19,131 nucleotides of DNA from an uncultured Rhodospirillales bacterium (GCA_902795665.1 CADBMA010000031.1:1-19131), one strand, 5' to 3'; counted from the stretch's first letter, positions 6,554-14,954 are shown. Numbers and translations: made by a program. Notes: generated from the letters alone by a model not told the origin.

Positions 6554-7039
6554 ATGGAAGTAATTCTTTTGGAACACGTTAACAAATTGGGCAGAATGGG
6601 CGAAAAAGTTACCGTTAAGAACGGATACGCTCGCAACTACTTGCTCCCAACCAAAAAAGCTCTTCGTGCAACTGAAGCCAATTTGGCTGTATACGAAAAG
6701 CAAAAAGCTGAACTAGAGGCTCACAATAAAGCCTTGTTTGACAATGCAACCGCTCAGGCTGCTGACCTGCAAGGATTTAAGATTGTACTGATTCGTCAAG
6801 CTGCAGAAACCGGTCAATTATACGGCTCTGTTAGCATTCGTGATATTGCTGCTGCCATCAAAGAGGCTGGCAAAAATATCGAGCGCCGTTTCATTGCTTT
6901 GGAACGCCCGATTAAAGATTTAGGTGTTTACAAAATTAGCATTAACCTGCACCCTGAAGTTAGTCAGGAAATTTTGGTTAACGTTGCTCGCACTGAAGAC
7001 GAAGCTAAAAGACAAGAAAACAACTACAATAAAGAGTAG
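6554..7039 (+). CDS. rplI: Ribosomal protein bL9
   Basis: A 161-residue large-subunit protein. The N-terminal domain has the bL9 signature MEVILLEHVNKLGRMGEKVTVKNGYARNYLLPTKKA, here split by position: VILLEHVNKLG at 3-13 and NGYARNYLLP at 23-32. A long connecting helix follows (about 40-75), then the C-terminal domain with AETGQLYGSVSIRDIA near 84-99. The length is a little above the E. coli 149, because of an acidic/basic tail. AAGGAG lies just upstream, 11 bases after the rpsR stop. It is the last gene of the operon, followed by the terminator at 7057-7086. Confidence 0.97.
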   Translation: MEVILLEHVNKLGRMGEKVTVKNGYARNYLLPTKKALRATEANLAVYEKQKAELEAHNKALFDNATAQAADLQGFKIVLIRQAAETGQLYGSVSIRDIAAAIKEAGKNIERRFIALERPIKDLGVYKISINLHPEVSQEILVNVARTEDEAKRQENNYNKE

Positions 7040-7056
7040 TTTTCTGCTTTTTCAAT

Positions 7057-7086
7057 AAAAAACCGCTCATTCTTGAGCGGTTTTTT
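7057..7086. terminator. Shared bidirectional terminator between rplI and the Aas fusion
   Basis: CCGCTCA (7063-7069) and TGAGCGG (7074-7080) form a stem with a TTCT loop, flanked by six A and six T. It therefore reads as a good terminator on either strand and serves both convergent genes. Confidence 0.9.
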
Positions 7087-7106
7087 AATATTCTTATACC
7101 AAATAA

Positions 7107-10100
7107 TTACAATGACTGCAGCATTTCCTTTGCCGCAACATAATCAAACTTACCACTCGCTAAAACCGGCGGCTTTGCCAAATAAACAACTTTTTTCGGC
7201 ATCCAAAGTTCGCTCAAACCTTCCTCCCTAAAATGTTCACGAATATTCTTAATATCTGCATTTTCATTATTCGTAACCAGAATAAGTTGTTCGCCTTTTT
7301 TCTCATCCGGAGCAGTCAAAATACCTTGTATAGTTTGCGGATAAAGCTTATCCAAAATCTGTTCCACCGCAGTCAACGAAACCATTTCACCGCCGATTTT
7401 AGCGAATCGCTTTGCTCGTCCTAAAATGGTTAAATACCCCATTTCATCAATGGACACAATATCTCCGGTATCATACCAACCATCTTTAAGTGGTTGCAAC
7501 ACATTCGGCCTGTCTTCTTTCATATAACCCTGCATAATATTGTCACCCTTGACTAGCAAACGTCCGCCTTTATCAACACCTGTAATTGGTTCAATTTTGC
7601 TCTCCACTCCCGGAATAAGTCTGCCTACGGAGTCTTCTTTATAATGCATTGGAGTATTAATACTCAATACCGGCGAGGTTTCGGTAGCACCATACCCTTC
7701 CAAAATTCTAACTCCGAATTTTTTCATCCATAAATCTGCCGTAGTTTTTTTCAACTTCTCACCACCGATTATCGCATATTTAAGCGAAAAAAAGTCATAC
7801 GGATTGGCCATTTTGCCATATCCGGCAAAAAATGTATCCGTACCAAGAATGGCTGTTGATACTGTATCATAGCACAATTCGGGAACAATGCGGTAATGCA
7901 AAGGCGACGGATATAAGAAAACTTTAACGCCAAACAATATCGGCAACACCGTTGCTACACTCAACCCAAAAGAGTGAAACATAGGCAGTGCATTAAACAG
8001 CGAATCCGTTGAATTAAAAGGAATTATACTCGCAATCTGATAACGATTGGACTGCAAATTGCGATGTGATAACAGAACCGCCTTGGGAGAGCCTTCTGAA
8101 CCTGATGTAAACAAAATAACCGCCGTCTCATCTGCTGTTTTTGTCGGACGACGCTTGAGCAAATAGTTTTTAATCGCAACAAGCTTAGAAATCAGGCTGA
8201 TTTGCGACGCAAATTCCTCCAGATAAATTAACTTTATTCCGGCATTGAGCATAGCTTGCTCAATTTTTTGCAATTTTGCTTGTTCTATAAAAGCTCGCGA
8301 CGTAACAACCGAACGCAATTCAACTGCTTTTATTGCCGATAAAAAAGGGGTAACACCAAGTGTAAAATTAAGCATTGTCGGAATTTTATCCGCATACTGC
8401 AAAGCAAAAAAACTTACCACATTCGCCAAAACATTCGGCAACATAATTCCAACTTTTTCATCTTTTGCAAACGTTTTTTTATAAGCCGTTCCAAGCACAT
8501 AGCTTTTAAATATGAACGATTTGTAGCTTTGCGGCTTGCGGTTTATATCTTCGGCAATAATATGTTGCTTTCCAAAAATATGCTGAGCATCTAGCAACGA
8601 ATCAAAAATATTTTTATCAATTTCCGAGGTCTTATATACCATGTTTACCATTACATCGTACATTTTTTGCGCAACCATTTTACGATAATCACGGCGCGAT
8701 ATATTCTCGGCAATTATAAATTTACATGGTTCAAGAATATTCATGCTGATTTCGGGAAAATAGCGTGTGCGTATCTTCCTTTTCAAATATGAGAATTTTG
8801 AATATTGCGCTCCATTAATCCGCACCGGTAAAATTTTGGCTCCGGCTTTTTGAGCAATAACACCGGCTCCCTCATAAATTTTCATTATTGATCCGGTTAC
8901 CGTAATTCTGCCTTCTGGAAAAATCATTATTTTTTTATTTTTTTTCAGTTCATCAATCAGCTTACGCACTGATAAAGGATTGCGTGAGTCAATCGGATAA
9001 AAATCTACCAAAAGTCTGGCTACCGGCATAAACCATTTCTTCGTCCATTCTGTGTTTATTGCAAAGGTTATGCGCTCCGGCATAAACGCTGCTATCAATA
9101 TTCCATCAAGTAGCGAAACATGATTGGCAACTATCAAAACCCGCTTTCCGGCTTTTCGAAAATTAGAAATTCCCTCGATTCGGCATCCAAACAGAAAATT
9201 CAAAATACTCTGTACCACCGAACGAGGCAAAGCTTCCGGCAAGAGTTTGCATATACAAATAGCAACAAAAGCGCTAATAACCGACATCGTCAAAAACAAA
9301 TGCGGCAAGCCAAATCCAAAAGATAAAAACACCGCCGCAAAAATTGCTATAGCTGTCATACCAAAAGCATTAAGAATATTATTGCCGGCAATTACCGTAG
9401 CCACAAACGATTTAGGAGCCTTCGACTGCATCAGCGCATTAAGCGGTATAATGTACAAACCACCGAAAAAAGCCAGCATAAAAAGACTGACACTCAAACC
9501 TAAGGCGTGCGGTTGCCTGAAAAAATCTTTAAAATAAACAATTTGCTCCGGAGTTGGATATTTGTCTGTCAAAAAATAAATACAATAAAGACAAAACGCC
9601 ATTCCAACAGCACTTATCGGAACATATGTAACATGAATAAACCCCTTTAAAATACGATTACAAACATATGACCCTGCAGCCACCCCCACGGAAAACAAAA
9701 CTAAGAAAAACGTAATTACACCTTCTGAAGTATTAAGAATTTGCCCGCAAATCGGATAAATTTGAACTGCAACCAATGCTCCAATAATCCAAAACCAAGT
9801 AGCTCCAAGAATGCTTCGCCAAACTACCTTATGCTTGCGTAAAAAACAAAAGTTTTTATATGTCGCTCCCAAAATATTTTTTCTTATCCTCAAATTTGGC
9901 CTTGGCGCCGGAGCATTAGGAATAAACCATGAGGCAACCAATCCGACGCAAGCCAGAAATACAAGCAATACAATTGTCCAGCCGGTTGGCAACAATGTCC
10001 CCAATACCAAACCTAACAAAATGGCCATATACGTCGTACTCTCAATGTACGCGTTACCTGTAATAAGTTCTTCGGATTTTAGATGTTGAGGCAGCAACGA

Positions 10101-10466
10101 ATATTTTACCGGTCCAAAAAAAGATGATTGCACTCCCATCATCGCTAAAATAAACACCAACAAAGGCAGGCTATTACAGTACCAAGCTGCCGCAACTCCC
10201 AACATTAAAATCAATTCCGTAATTTTAAGAATACGTGCAATAATATTGCGAGAATATTTATCCGCAAATTCCCCTGCCGTAGCCGAAAATAAAAAAAACG
10301 GCAAAATAAATAATCCGGCTATAATATTAGATAAAACATCTGATTGTTCCGTCATCTTTAACGTAACCAAAATCAATAACGCGTTTTTAAACAGATTGTC
10401 ATTAAGCGCTCCGAAAAACTGAGTTATCATTAATGGTAAAAAACGTCTGGTATGAAGAAGTTTCAT
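7107..10466 (-). CDS. aas: LplT-PlsC-acyl-ACP synthetase fusion (Aas-type lysophospholipid repair protein)
   Basis: A 1119-residue inner-membrane protein with three domains. Residues 1 to about 410 are a 12-helix MFS module like the lysophospholipid flippase LplT, starting RFLPLMITQFFGALNDNLFK. Residues about 430-610 are a PlsC-type acyltransferase with NHVSLLD (H449, D454) and FPEGR at 516-520. Residues about 650-1119 are an acyl-adenylating enzyme with FTSGSEGSPK (786-795), GYGATET (924-930), YDTGD (998-1002) and the catalytic lysine K1106 in ASGKFDY. In E. coli, LplT and Aas are separate neighbours that import and re-acylate 2-acyl-lysophosphatidylethanolamine. Here transport and both chemical steps would sit in one chain, an arrangement known in other proteobacteria. 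AAGGA nine bases upstream supports the start. It has its own promoter and follows the eno terminator. Confidence 0.92.
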   Translation of the reverse strand: MKLLHTRRFLPLMITQFFGALNDNLFKNALLILVTLKMTEQSDVLSNIIAGLFILPFFLFSATAGEFADKYSRNIIARILKITELILMLGVAAAWYCNSLPLLVFILAMMGVQSSFFGPVKYSLLPQHLKSEELITGNAYIESTTYMAILLGLVLGTLLPTGWTIVLLVFLACVGLVASWFIPNAPAPRPNLRIRKNILGATYKNFCFLRKHKVVWRSILGATWFWIIGALVAVQIYPICGQILNTSEGVITFFLVLFSVGVAAGSYVCNRILKGFIHVTYVPISAVGMAFCLYCIYFLTDKYPTPEQIVYFKDFFRQPHALGLSVSLFMLAFFGGLYIIPLNALMQSKAPKSFVATVIAGNNILNAFGMTAIAIFAAVFLSFGFGLPHLFLTMSVISAFVAICICKLLPEALPRSVVQSILNFLFGCRIEGISNFRKAGKRVLIVANHVSLLDGILIAAFMPERITFAINTEWTKKWFMPVARLLVDFYPIDSRNPLSVRKLIDELKKNKKIMIFPEGRITVTGSIMKIYEGAGVIAQKAGAKILPVRINGAQYSKFSYLKRKIRTRYFPEISMNILEPCKFIIAENISRRDYRKMVAQKMYDVMVNMVYKTSEIDKNIFDSLLDAQHIFGKQHIIAEDINRKPQSYKSFIFKSYVLGTAYKKTFAKDEKVGIMLPNVLANVVSFFALQYADKIPTMLNFTLGVTPFLSAIKAVELRSVVTSRAFIEQAKLQKIEQAMLNAGIKLIYLEEFASQISLISKLVAIKNYLLKRRPTKTADETAVILFTSGSEGSPKAVLLSHRNLQSNRYQIASIIPFNSTDSLFNALPMFHSFGLSVATVLPILFGVKVFLYPSPLHYRIVPELCYDTVSTAILGTDTFFAGYGKMANPYDFFSLKYAIIGGEKLKKTTADLWMKKFGVRILEGYGATETSPVLSINTPMHYKEDSVGRLIPGVESKIEPITGVDKGGRLLVKGDNIMQGYMKEDRPNVLQPLKDGWYDTGDIVSIDEMGYLTILGRAKRFAKIGGEMVSLTAVEQILDKLYPQTIQGILTAPDEKKGEQLILVTNNENADIKNIREHFREEGLSELWMPKKVVYLAKPPVLASGKFDYVAAKEMLQSL

Positions 10467-10500
10467 TTGAGAATATCCTTAAATATTTTGAATATAAAAA

Positions 10501-10529
10501 AATAAAACATTATACGGACATACTGTCAA
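10501..10529 (-). promoter_or_regulatory. Promoter of the aas fusion gene
   Basis: On the minus strand, TTGACA (10524-10529) is 17 bases from TTTATT (10501-10506). A perfect TATAAT (10509-10514) lies inside the spacer and may be used instead with a weak -35. Start of transcription would be near 10494, about 28 bases before the ATG. Confidence 0.55.
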
Positions 10530-10591
10530 GAATTAAAAAACAGCCGGAACCTAAGATAAAAAATTTGCTTGATGAGTAATTTACAAATTAT

Positions 10592-10626
10592 AAAAAAGAC
10601 GCACTGTACCTCAACAGTGCGTCTTT
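10592..10626 (-). terminator. Rho-independent terminator of eno
   Basis: AAAGACGCACTGT (10595-10607) and ACAGTGCGTCTTT (10614-10626) form a 13-base stem with a six-base loop, followed on the minus strand by a run of T. It lies 22 bases after the eno stop. Confidence 0.92.
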
Positions 10627-10648
10627 GTGAAATATAACATTGAAAAAA

Positions 10649-11926
10649 TTATTTTTTCAAAATTGATTTACCGGCATAAACTGCAACATCACCCAATTCT
10701 TCTTCAATGCGAATCAGTTGATTGTATTTAGCCATACGATCTGAACGAGACATTGAACCGGTCTTAATCTGACCGCAATTGGTAGCAACCGCAATATCGG
10801 CAATGGTCGAATCTTCGGTTTCACCGGAGCGATGTGATAAAACAGCGGTATATTTGTTGCGTTGAGCCAAATCAACAGCTTTCAAAGTCTCACTCAGTGT
10901 ACCAATCTGATTTACCTTAACCAAAATAGAATTAGCAACACCTTTGTCCAAGCCCATCTGCAAGCGTTTTGGGTTGGTAACGAACAAATCATCACCAACC
11001 AGCTGAATTTTATCACCCAACTCATCGGTCAACATTTTCCAGCCTTCCCAATCATCTTCTGCCATACCATCTTCAATTGAGAAAATCGGGAAACGGTTGC
11101 ACAAATCTTTGTAATATTCAACCATTTCTTTGTTGGTCATGGTTTTGCCTTCACCGGTCATTACATATTTTCCGTCTTTATAAAATTCAGAAGATGCGGC
11201 ATCAAGAGCCAAAACAACATCTTCGCCCGGAGTATATCCGGCGTCTTTAATTGACTGAACAATAAAACTCAAAGCTTCTTCTGCCGATTTCAAATTTGGA
11301 GCAAAACCACCCTCATCGCCAACGTTAGTATTATGTCCGGCCGCTTTCAGATTTTTCTTCAAAGTATGAAAAATCTCTGCGCCCCAACGAATGGCTTCTT
11401 TAACAGAATCTGCACCCACCGGCATAATCATAAATTCTTGAATATCAATCGGGTTATCGGCGTGCTGACCGCCATTTACAATATTCATCATCGGAACCGG
11501 AAGAGTACGAGCCATCGTACCGCCCAAATAACGATACAAAGGCAAATCTGTTTCTTCGGCTTGTGCTTTAGCAACCGCCAGAGAAACTGCCAATATAGCA
11601 TTGGCACCAAGTTTTCCTTTATTTTCAGTACCGTCCAAATCAATCATTGTTTGGTCAATGGCAATTTGATCTTCGGCTTCCAAACCGGCCAAGGCATCAT
11701 AAATTTTATCATTTACATTTTCAACAGCCTTCAAAACACCTTTGCCGCCAAAACGTTTTTTGTTACCATCACGAAGTTCAACTGCTTCATGAACTCCGGT
11801 AGACGCCCCGCTCGGAACCGCTGCACGCCCAAAAGCACCGGACTGTAATACAACTTCTGCTTCAACAGTCGGATTGCCGCGAGAATCCAAAATTTCACGA
11901 GCGTGAATATCTACAATAGCACTCAT
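10649..11926 (-). CDS. eno: Enolase
   Basis: A complete 425-residue phosphopyruvate hydratase, converting 2-phosphoglycerate to phosphoenolpyruvate in glycolysis and gluconeogenesis. It starts MSAIVDIHAREILDSRGNPT. It contains the mobile loop VPSGASTG (38-45), GDEGGFAP (203-210, catalytic E205), the metal ligands D242, E285 and D312, and the catalytic base K337 in LVKVNQIGTLSET. The SHRSGETEDS motif also appears. Length and all key residues are normal. AAGGAG before the ATG fixes the start. It is monocistronic, with a strong terminator at 10592-10626, and diverges from the dCMP deaminase gene. Confidence 0.98.
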   Translation of the reverse strand: MSAIVDIHAREILDSRGNPTVEAEVVLQSGAFGRAAVPSGASTGVHEAVELRDGNKKRFGGKGVLKAVENVNDKIYDALAGLEAEDQIAIDQTMIDLDGTENKGKLGANAILAVSLAVAKAQAEETDLPLYRYLGGTMARTLPVPMMNIVNGGQHADNPIDIQEFMIMPVGADSVKEAIRWGAEIFHTLKKNLKAAGHNTNVGDEGGFAPNLKSAEEALSFIVQSIKDAGYTPGEDVVLALDAASSEFYKDGKYVMTGEGKTMTNKEMVEYYKDLCNRFPIFSIEDGMAEDDWEGWKMLTDELGDKIQLVGDDLFVTNPKRLQMGLDKGVANSILVKVNQIGTLSETLKAVDLAQRNKYTAVLSHRSGETEDSTIADIAVATNCGQIKTGSMSRSDRMAKYNQLIRIEEELGDVAVYAGKSILKK

Positions 11927-11959
11927 TTCTTTCTCCTTATAAAATTATCAAACTCTCAT

Positions 11960-11989
11960 ATCAGTCGCTCATTTTAAGTCATTTGTCAA
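11960..11989 (-). promoter_or_regulatory. Possible eno promoter
   Basis: A consensus TTGACA (minus strand, 11984-11989) is followed after 18 bases only by a poor -10 (ACTGAT, three of six matches). The -35 is good and the -10 assignment is weak. Confidence 0.35.
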
Positions 11990-12029
11990 TAGTTCGCTTG
12001 ATTATATGCTTAAACTTTGCAAAAAATAT

Positions 12030-12056
12030 TTGCTGAAAACGTAATATATGTATAAA
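12030..12056 (+). promoter_or_regulatory. Possible promoter of the dCMP deaminase gene
   Basis: TTGCTG (12030-12035) and TATAAA (12051-12056) are 15 bases apart, a short spacing, inside a very AT-rich stretch. GGAGG lies just before the start codon at 12089. Confidence 0.35.
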
Positions 12057-12088
12057 ATTACTCTCAAAAATGTATAGCGGAGGTTAAA

Positions 12089-12544
12089 ATGTTTTCTGAT
12101 AAATGGCATTATCGTTTTATGGAAGTGGCAAAACTGATTGCCACATGGTCAAAAGACACCAGCACCAAAACCGGAGCCGTTGTTGTCGGACCGAATCGAG
12201 AAATTCGCGCCACAGGATACAATGGTTTGGTGCGAGGGGTTGACGACAATATCCCAGAGCGCATGGAGCGCCCAACTAAATATGATTTTTTTGAGCACGC
12301 CGAACGCAATGCTATCTATAATGCTTGCTTGACCGGAACCTGTTTGAAAGGTTGTGTACTATACGCCACACATCCGCCTTGCACTGACTGCGCTCGCGCC
12401 ATCATTCAGGCCGGAATCAAAATGGTGGTTACCAACGAACTAAAACTCGATAACAACACTCCCAGTGGAACATGGCGTGATAAATTAAGCTATTCTGAAC
12501 AAATGTTTCATGAAGCCGGCATTGAATATAAAGTATTAAAATAA
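12089..12544 (+). CDS. Deoxycytidylate (dCMP) deaminase family protein
   Basis: A 151-residue zinc-dependent cytidine/deoxycytidylate deaminase. The catalytic HAE motif is at 70-72 (EHAERNAIYNA) and the zinc cysteines are C98 and C101 in PPCTDCARAI. The N-terminal substrate region STKTGAVVVGP and NGLVRGVDD, with a further conserved-looking ERMERPTKYDFF, matches dCMP deaminases (ComEB-like) better than tRNA adenosine deaminase. The expected reaction is dCMP to dUMP, feeding dTMP synthesis. Length is normal. A GGAGG ribosome-binding site precedes the ATG. It diverges from eno; the next gene downstream is a response regulator with an 82-base gap, so joint transcription is possible since no terminator is visible between them. 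Confidence 0.88.
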   Translation: MFSDKWHYRFMEVAKLIATWSKDTSTKTGAVVVGPNREIRATGYNGLVRGVDDNIPERMERPTKYDFFEHAERNAIYNACLTGTCLKGCVLYATHPPCTDCARAIIQAGIKMVVTNELKLDNNTPSGTWRDKLSYSEQMFHEAGIEYKVLK

Positions 12545-12596
12545 CCTTTTAGCCACTTTAAATTTTAACGACAATGATTAAATCTCTCCCAGATTT

Positions 12597-12612
12597 ACCG
12601 TCTAAATACGGT
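12597..12612 (+). promoter_or_regulatory. Small inverted repeat just before the response-regulator ribosome-binding site
   Basis: ACCGT (12597-12601) and ACGGT (12608-12612) are separated by CTAAAT, ending three bases before AAAGGAGG (12615-12622). It could be an operator half-site pair or a weak mRNA hairpin near the ribosome-binding site. Five base pairs alone could be chance. Confidence 0.25.
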
Positions 12613-12626
12613 TTAAAGGAGGATTT

Positions 12627-13247
12627 ATGAAAATTTTAATTGCCGATGATCATGCTTTATTTCGCGATGCTTTGAGCAAATTAATTGAAGAACTTGACAG
12701 CACCGCAGTTGTTGTTCAAACATCAGGATATGATCAAGCTTTGAGAATTATAAAAAACGACACTCGTTTTGACATGATAATTGTCGATCTTGAAATGCAC
12801 CACATTTCATCATGGGAACAGGCCATCAACGAGTTAAAATCTGTTATTGGCAGCGCTAAATTAGTCATTATTTCTGCATCGGAAAATCCTCGCAATATCC
12901 GTGTTTCTCTCGAAAAAGGCATAAGCGGATATATTAGCAAGCGCTCAGAAAGCAAAGTCATTCAAAACGCCCTCAAATTGATTTTGGAAGGCGGAACATA
13001 TATTCCGCCAGCCGCACTAAGCAAAAGTACAGAAACTGGCGATATAAACGGCAGCAAAAATTTAACTGCACGGCAAAGTCAGGTTCTGAATTTGGTTGCC
13101 CAAGGAATGTCAAATAAGCAAATTGCCTATGAAATCGGCGTATCAGAAGCAACCGTAAAACTACACATAAATGCATTGTTACGTTCTGTCGGTGCCACCA
13201 ACCGCACACAAGCGGTAATAACCGCACAAAAAATGGGAATTATTTAA
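12627..13247 (+). CDS. NarL/FixJ-family response regulator (orphan)
   Basis: A 206-residue two-domain regulator. The receiver domain (1 to about 120) has the acidic pair D7-D8, phosphoacceptor D54 in IIVDLEM, S83 at the beta-4 switch position and K105 in ISGYISKRS, so it should be phosphorylatable. The C-terminal LuxR-type helix-turn-helix (about 144-206) has LTARQSQVLNLVAQGMSNKQIA and the recognition-helix region VSEATVKLHI. A near-perfect Shine-Dalgarno (AAAGGAGG) precedes the ATG. No sensor kinase gene is adjacent: neighbours are the dCMP deaminase upstream and convergent proS downstream. Its signal and targets cannot be told from this window. Confidence 0.9.
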   Translation: MKILIADDHALFRDALSKLIEELDSTAVVVQTSGYDQALRIIKNDTRFDMIIVDLEMHHISSWEQAINELKSVIGSAKLVIISASENPRNIRVSLEKGISGYISKRSESKVIQNALKLILEGGTYIPPAALSKSTETGDINGSKNLTARQSQVLNLVAQGMSNKQIAYEIGVSEATVKLHINALLRSVGATNRTQAVITAQKMGII

Positions 13248-13341
13248 ATTTTCGGTTATAGATATTCCAGCTCATCACGAGTGGAAAATCCGCTGTGCAC
13301 AACCTCAAAAGAGTCGATATTGTTATATTTATTCCGCAAAA

Positions 13342-14859
13342 TTAATAGCAACGGGAATATATCACGTCCATAGTTGCCGGCTTTCCGGTCAACAGGCACT
13401 CGCCCTCGCTGTTGCTTTGGTCAAACGGAATGCAGCGAATGGTGATTTTCATCGACTTCAAAATTTCTTCCGTCTGCGGATCGCCGCACCATTTACCGCG
13501 AACAAAACCAACTTTTCCGACCTTGCCGTCTTCAATCCATTCGTTGCTGTTAGAAAAATATTCGGCAAATTGTTCTTTGGTCTTAATATCAGTACGAATA
13601 TTCTGCTCCAAACGGCTTTTGGCACGCTCAAATATTTGTTTTTGAATTGTCGCCAAACGTTCTTCTATCGTTGATACAAAAACTTCTTTAGCTACAATTT
13701 CCTTACCTTCCGGCGTATTGATTTTGAGGCGTTCGCGCACCATCAGATTGCCACCCTCAATATCACGCATACCAACCTCAACAATAACCGGAGCGCCTTT
13801 TTTGCTCCAATCCCAAAACTTATCAACCGGTTTTTTATCACGCAAATCAATTTTAACGCGTATCTTATCTCCCAGCGGCATTTTACCTTTAAGTTCATTA
13901 CGCAAGTTTTCAACATACGCAATAATTGCGGCTCGATCTTCTTCTTTTTTAATCAACGGAATAATCACCACCTGATACGGAGCAACTGCAGGCGGCACAA
14001 CCATACCCTCATCATCAGCATGATTCATAATCAAACCGCCGATAAGTCTCGTTGAAACTCCCCAAGAAGTTGTATAAGCATATTCCGGCTGATTGTTTTT
14101 ATTGACAAACGAAATATTGGCCGATTTTGCAAAATTCTGTCCCAAAAAGTGCGACGTTCCGGCTTGCAAAGCTTTGCCATCCTGCATCATTGCTTCAATG
14201 CAATAAGTATCTATTGCGCCTGGAAATTTCTCATGCTCCGGTTTGCGTCCGACCAAAACCGGCATCGCCAAATAATCTTCCACCACTTCACGATAAACTT
14301 CAAGCATCCGTAAGGTTTCTTCTTCGGCCTCTTGGGCTGTTGAGTGAGCGGTATGCCCTTCTTGCCACAAAAATTCACGTGTACGCAAAAACAGGCGCGG
14401 ACGCATTTCCCAACGCACTACATTGGCCCACTGATTAACCAACACCGGCAAATCACGATACGACTTTATCCACTTTGAAAAACTGTCAGCAATAATCGTC
14501 TCTGAAGTCGGACGCACAATTAACGGCTCATCTAACGGAGATGCAGGTTTTAACTTGCCGTCTTTATTTTCCAAACGCGAATGCGTAACCACCGCCATTT
14601 CTTTGGCAAATCCCTCAACATGGTCTGCCTCTTTTTGAAAGAACGACAACGGAATAAACATCGGAAAATAATAATTTTCATGTCCGGTTTCCTTAAATTT
14701 TTCATCAAAAATATCGCGGATACGTTCCCACATACCATATCCCCACGACTTTATTACCATACACCCCGGAGAGGCAGAATTTTCAGCCATTTCAGCTTCT
14801 GCCACCACATTTTGATACCATTCCGGATAATTATCTTTTCTCAAATTTTTCAAAGTCAT
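13342..14859 (-). CDS. proS: Prolyl-tRNA synthetase, archaeal/eukaryote-like class
   Basis: This class IIa synthetase charges tRNA-Pro. With the start chosen here it has 505 residues, beginning MTLKNLRKDNYPEWY. The open frame extends 16 codons further up to 14907, but AAAGGAA eight bases before the ATG at 14859 and family alignment favour the inner start. Visible motifs are RPTSET (116-121), motif 2 FLRTREFLWQEGHTAH (157-172), motif 3 SWGVSTRLIGGLIMNHAD (265-282), an anticodon-binding domain (about 295-400) and a C-terminal zinc-like domain with WCGD, GECLLTGKPA and a terminal Tyr. The terminal Tyr and the lack of an INS editing insertion mark the archaeal-type enzyme seen in some bacteria such as Thermus, not the usual proteobacterial one. 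It converges on the response regulator with no clear terminator. Confidence 0.93.
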   Translation of the reverse strand: MTLKNLRKDNYPEWYQNVVAEAEMAENSASPGCMVIKSWGYGMWERIRDIFDEKFKETGHENYYFPMFIPLSFFQKEADHVEGFAKEMAVVTHSRLENKDGKLKPASPLDEPLIVRPTSETIIADSFSKWIKSYRDLPVLVNQWANVVRWEMRPRLFLRTREFLWQEGHTAHSTAQEAEEETLRMLEVYREVVEDYLAMPVLVGRKPEHEKFPGAIDTYCIEAMMQDGKALQAGTSHFLGQNFAKSANISFVNKNNQPEYAYTTSWGVSTRLIGGLIMNHADDEGMVVPPAVAPYQVVIIPLIKKEEDRAAIIAYVENLRNELKGKMPLGDKIRVKIDLRDKKPVDKFWDWSKKGAPVIVEVGMRDIEGGNLMVRERLKINTPEGKEIVAKEVFVSTIEERLATIQKQIFERAKSRLEQNIRTDIKTKEQFAEYFSNSNEWIEDGKVGKVGFVRGKWCGDPQTEEILKSMKITIRCIPFDQSNSEGECLLTGKPATMDVIYSRCY

Positions 14860-14892
14860 TTGTTTATTCCTTTTTTTCATAACGTAACGAAA

Positions 14893-14924
14893 AGTCCGCA
14901 ATCCCATATTGCAGACTGCGGACT
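14893..14924 (-). terminator. Hairpin between the small secreted protein gene and proS: terminator and/or proS 5' leader stem
   Basis: AGTCCGCA (14893-14900) and TGCGGACT (14917-14924) form an eight-base stem around a 16-base loop, followed on the minus strand by TTTTCGTT. It lies about 30 bases after the stop of the upstream gene, as a terminator would. However, a TATAAT at 14934-14939 would start transcription at the foot of this stem, so it may also be the 5' end of the proS mRNA. Confidence 0.7.
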
Positions 14925-14933
14925 AAAAGTAGC

Positions 14934-14939
14934 ATTATA
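14934..14939 (-). promoter_or_regulatory. Candidate -10 element for proS
   Basis: A perfect TATAAT on the minus strand with only a weak TTTTAT at the -35 position 17 bases upstream. The predicted start near 14927-14924 coincides with the base of the hairpin at 14893-14924. Confidence 0.4.
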
Positions 14940-14954
14940 ACAGTTACTTGTCTA

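Noticed and set aside
13263..13284. Imperfect hairpin TTCCA-CTC/GAG-TGGAA as a terminator between the regulator and proS
   Set aside because: The stem has a bulge, and no T run follows on either strand.
14860..14907. Sixteen extra N-terminal codons of proS
   Set aside because: The upstream ATG lies in the loop region of the hairpin at 14893-14924 and has no ribosome-binding site; the inner ATG has AAAGGAA and matches the family start.
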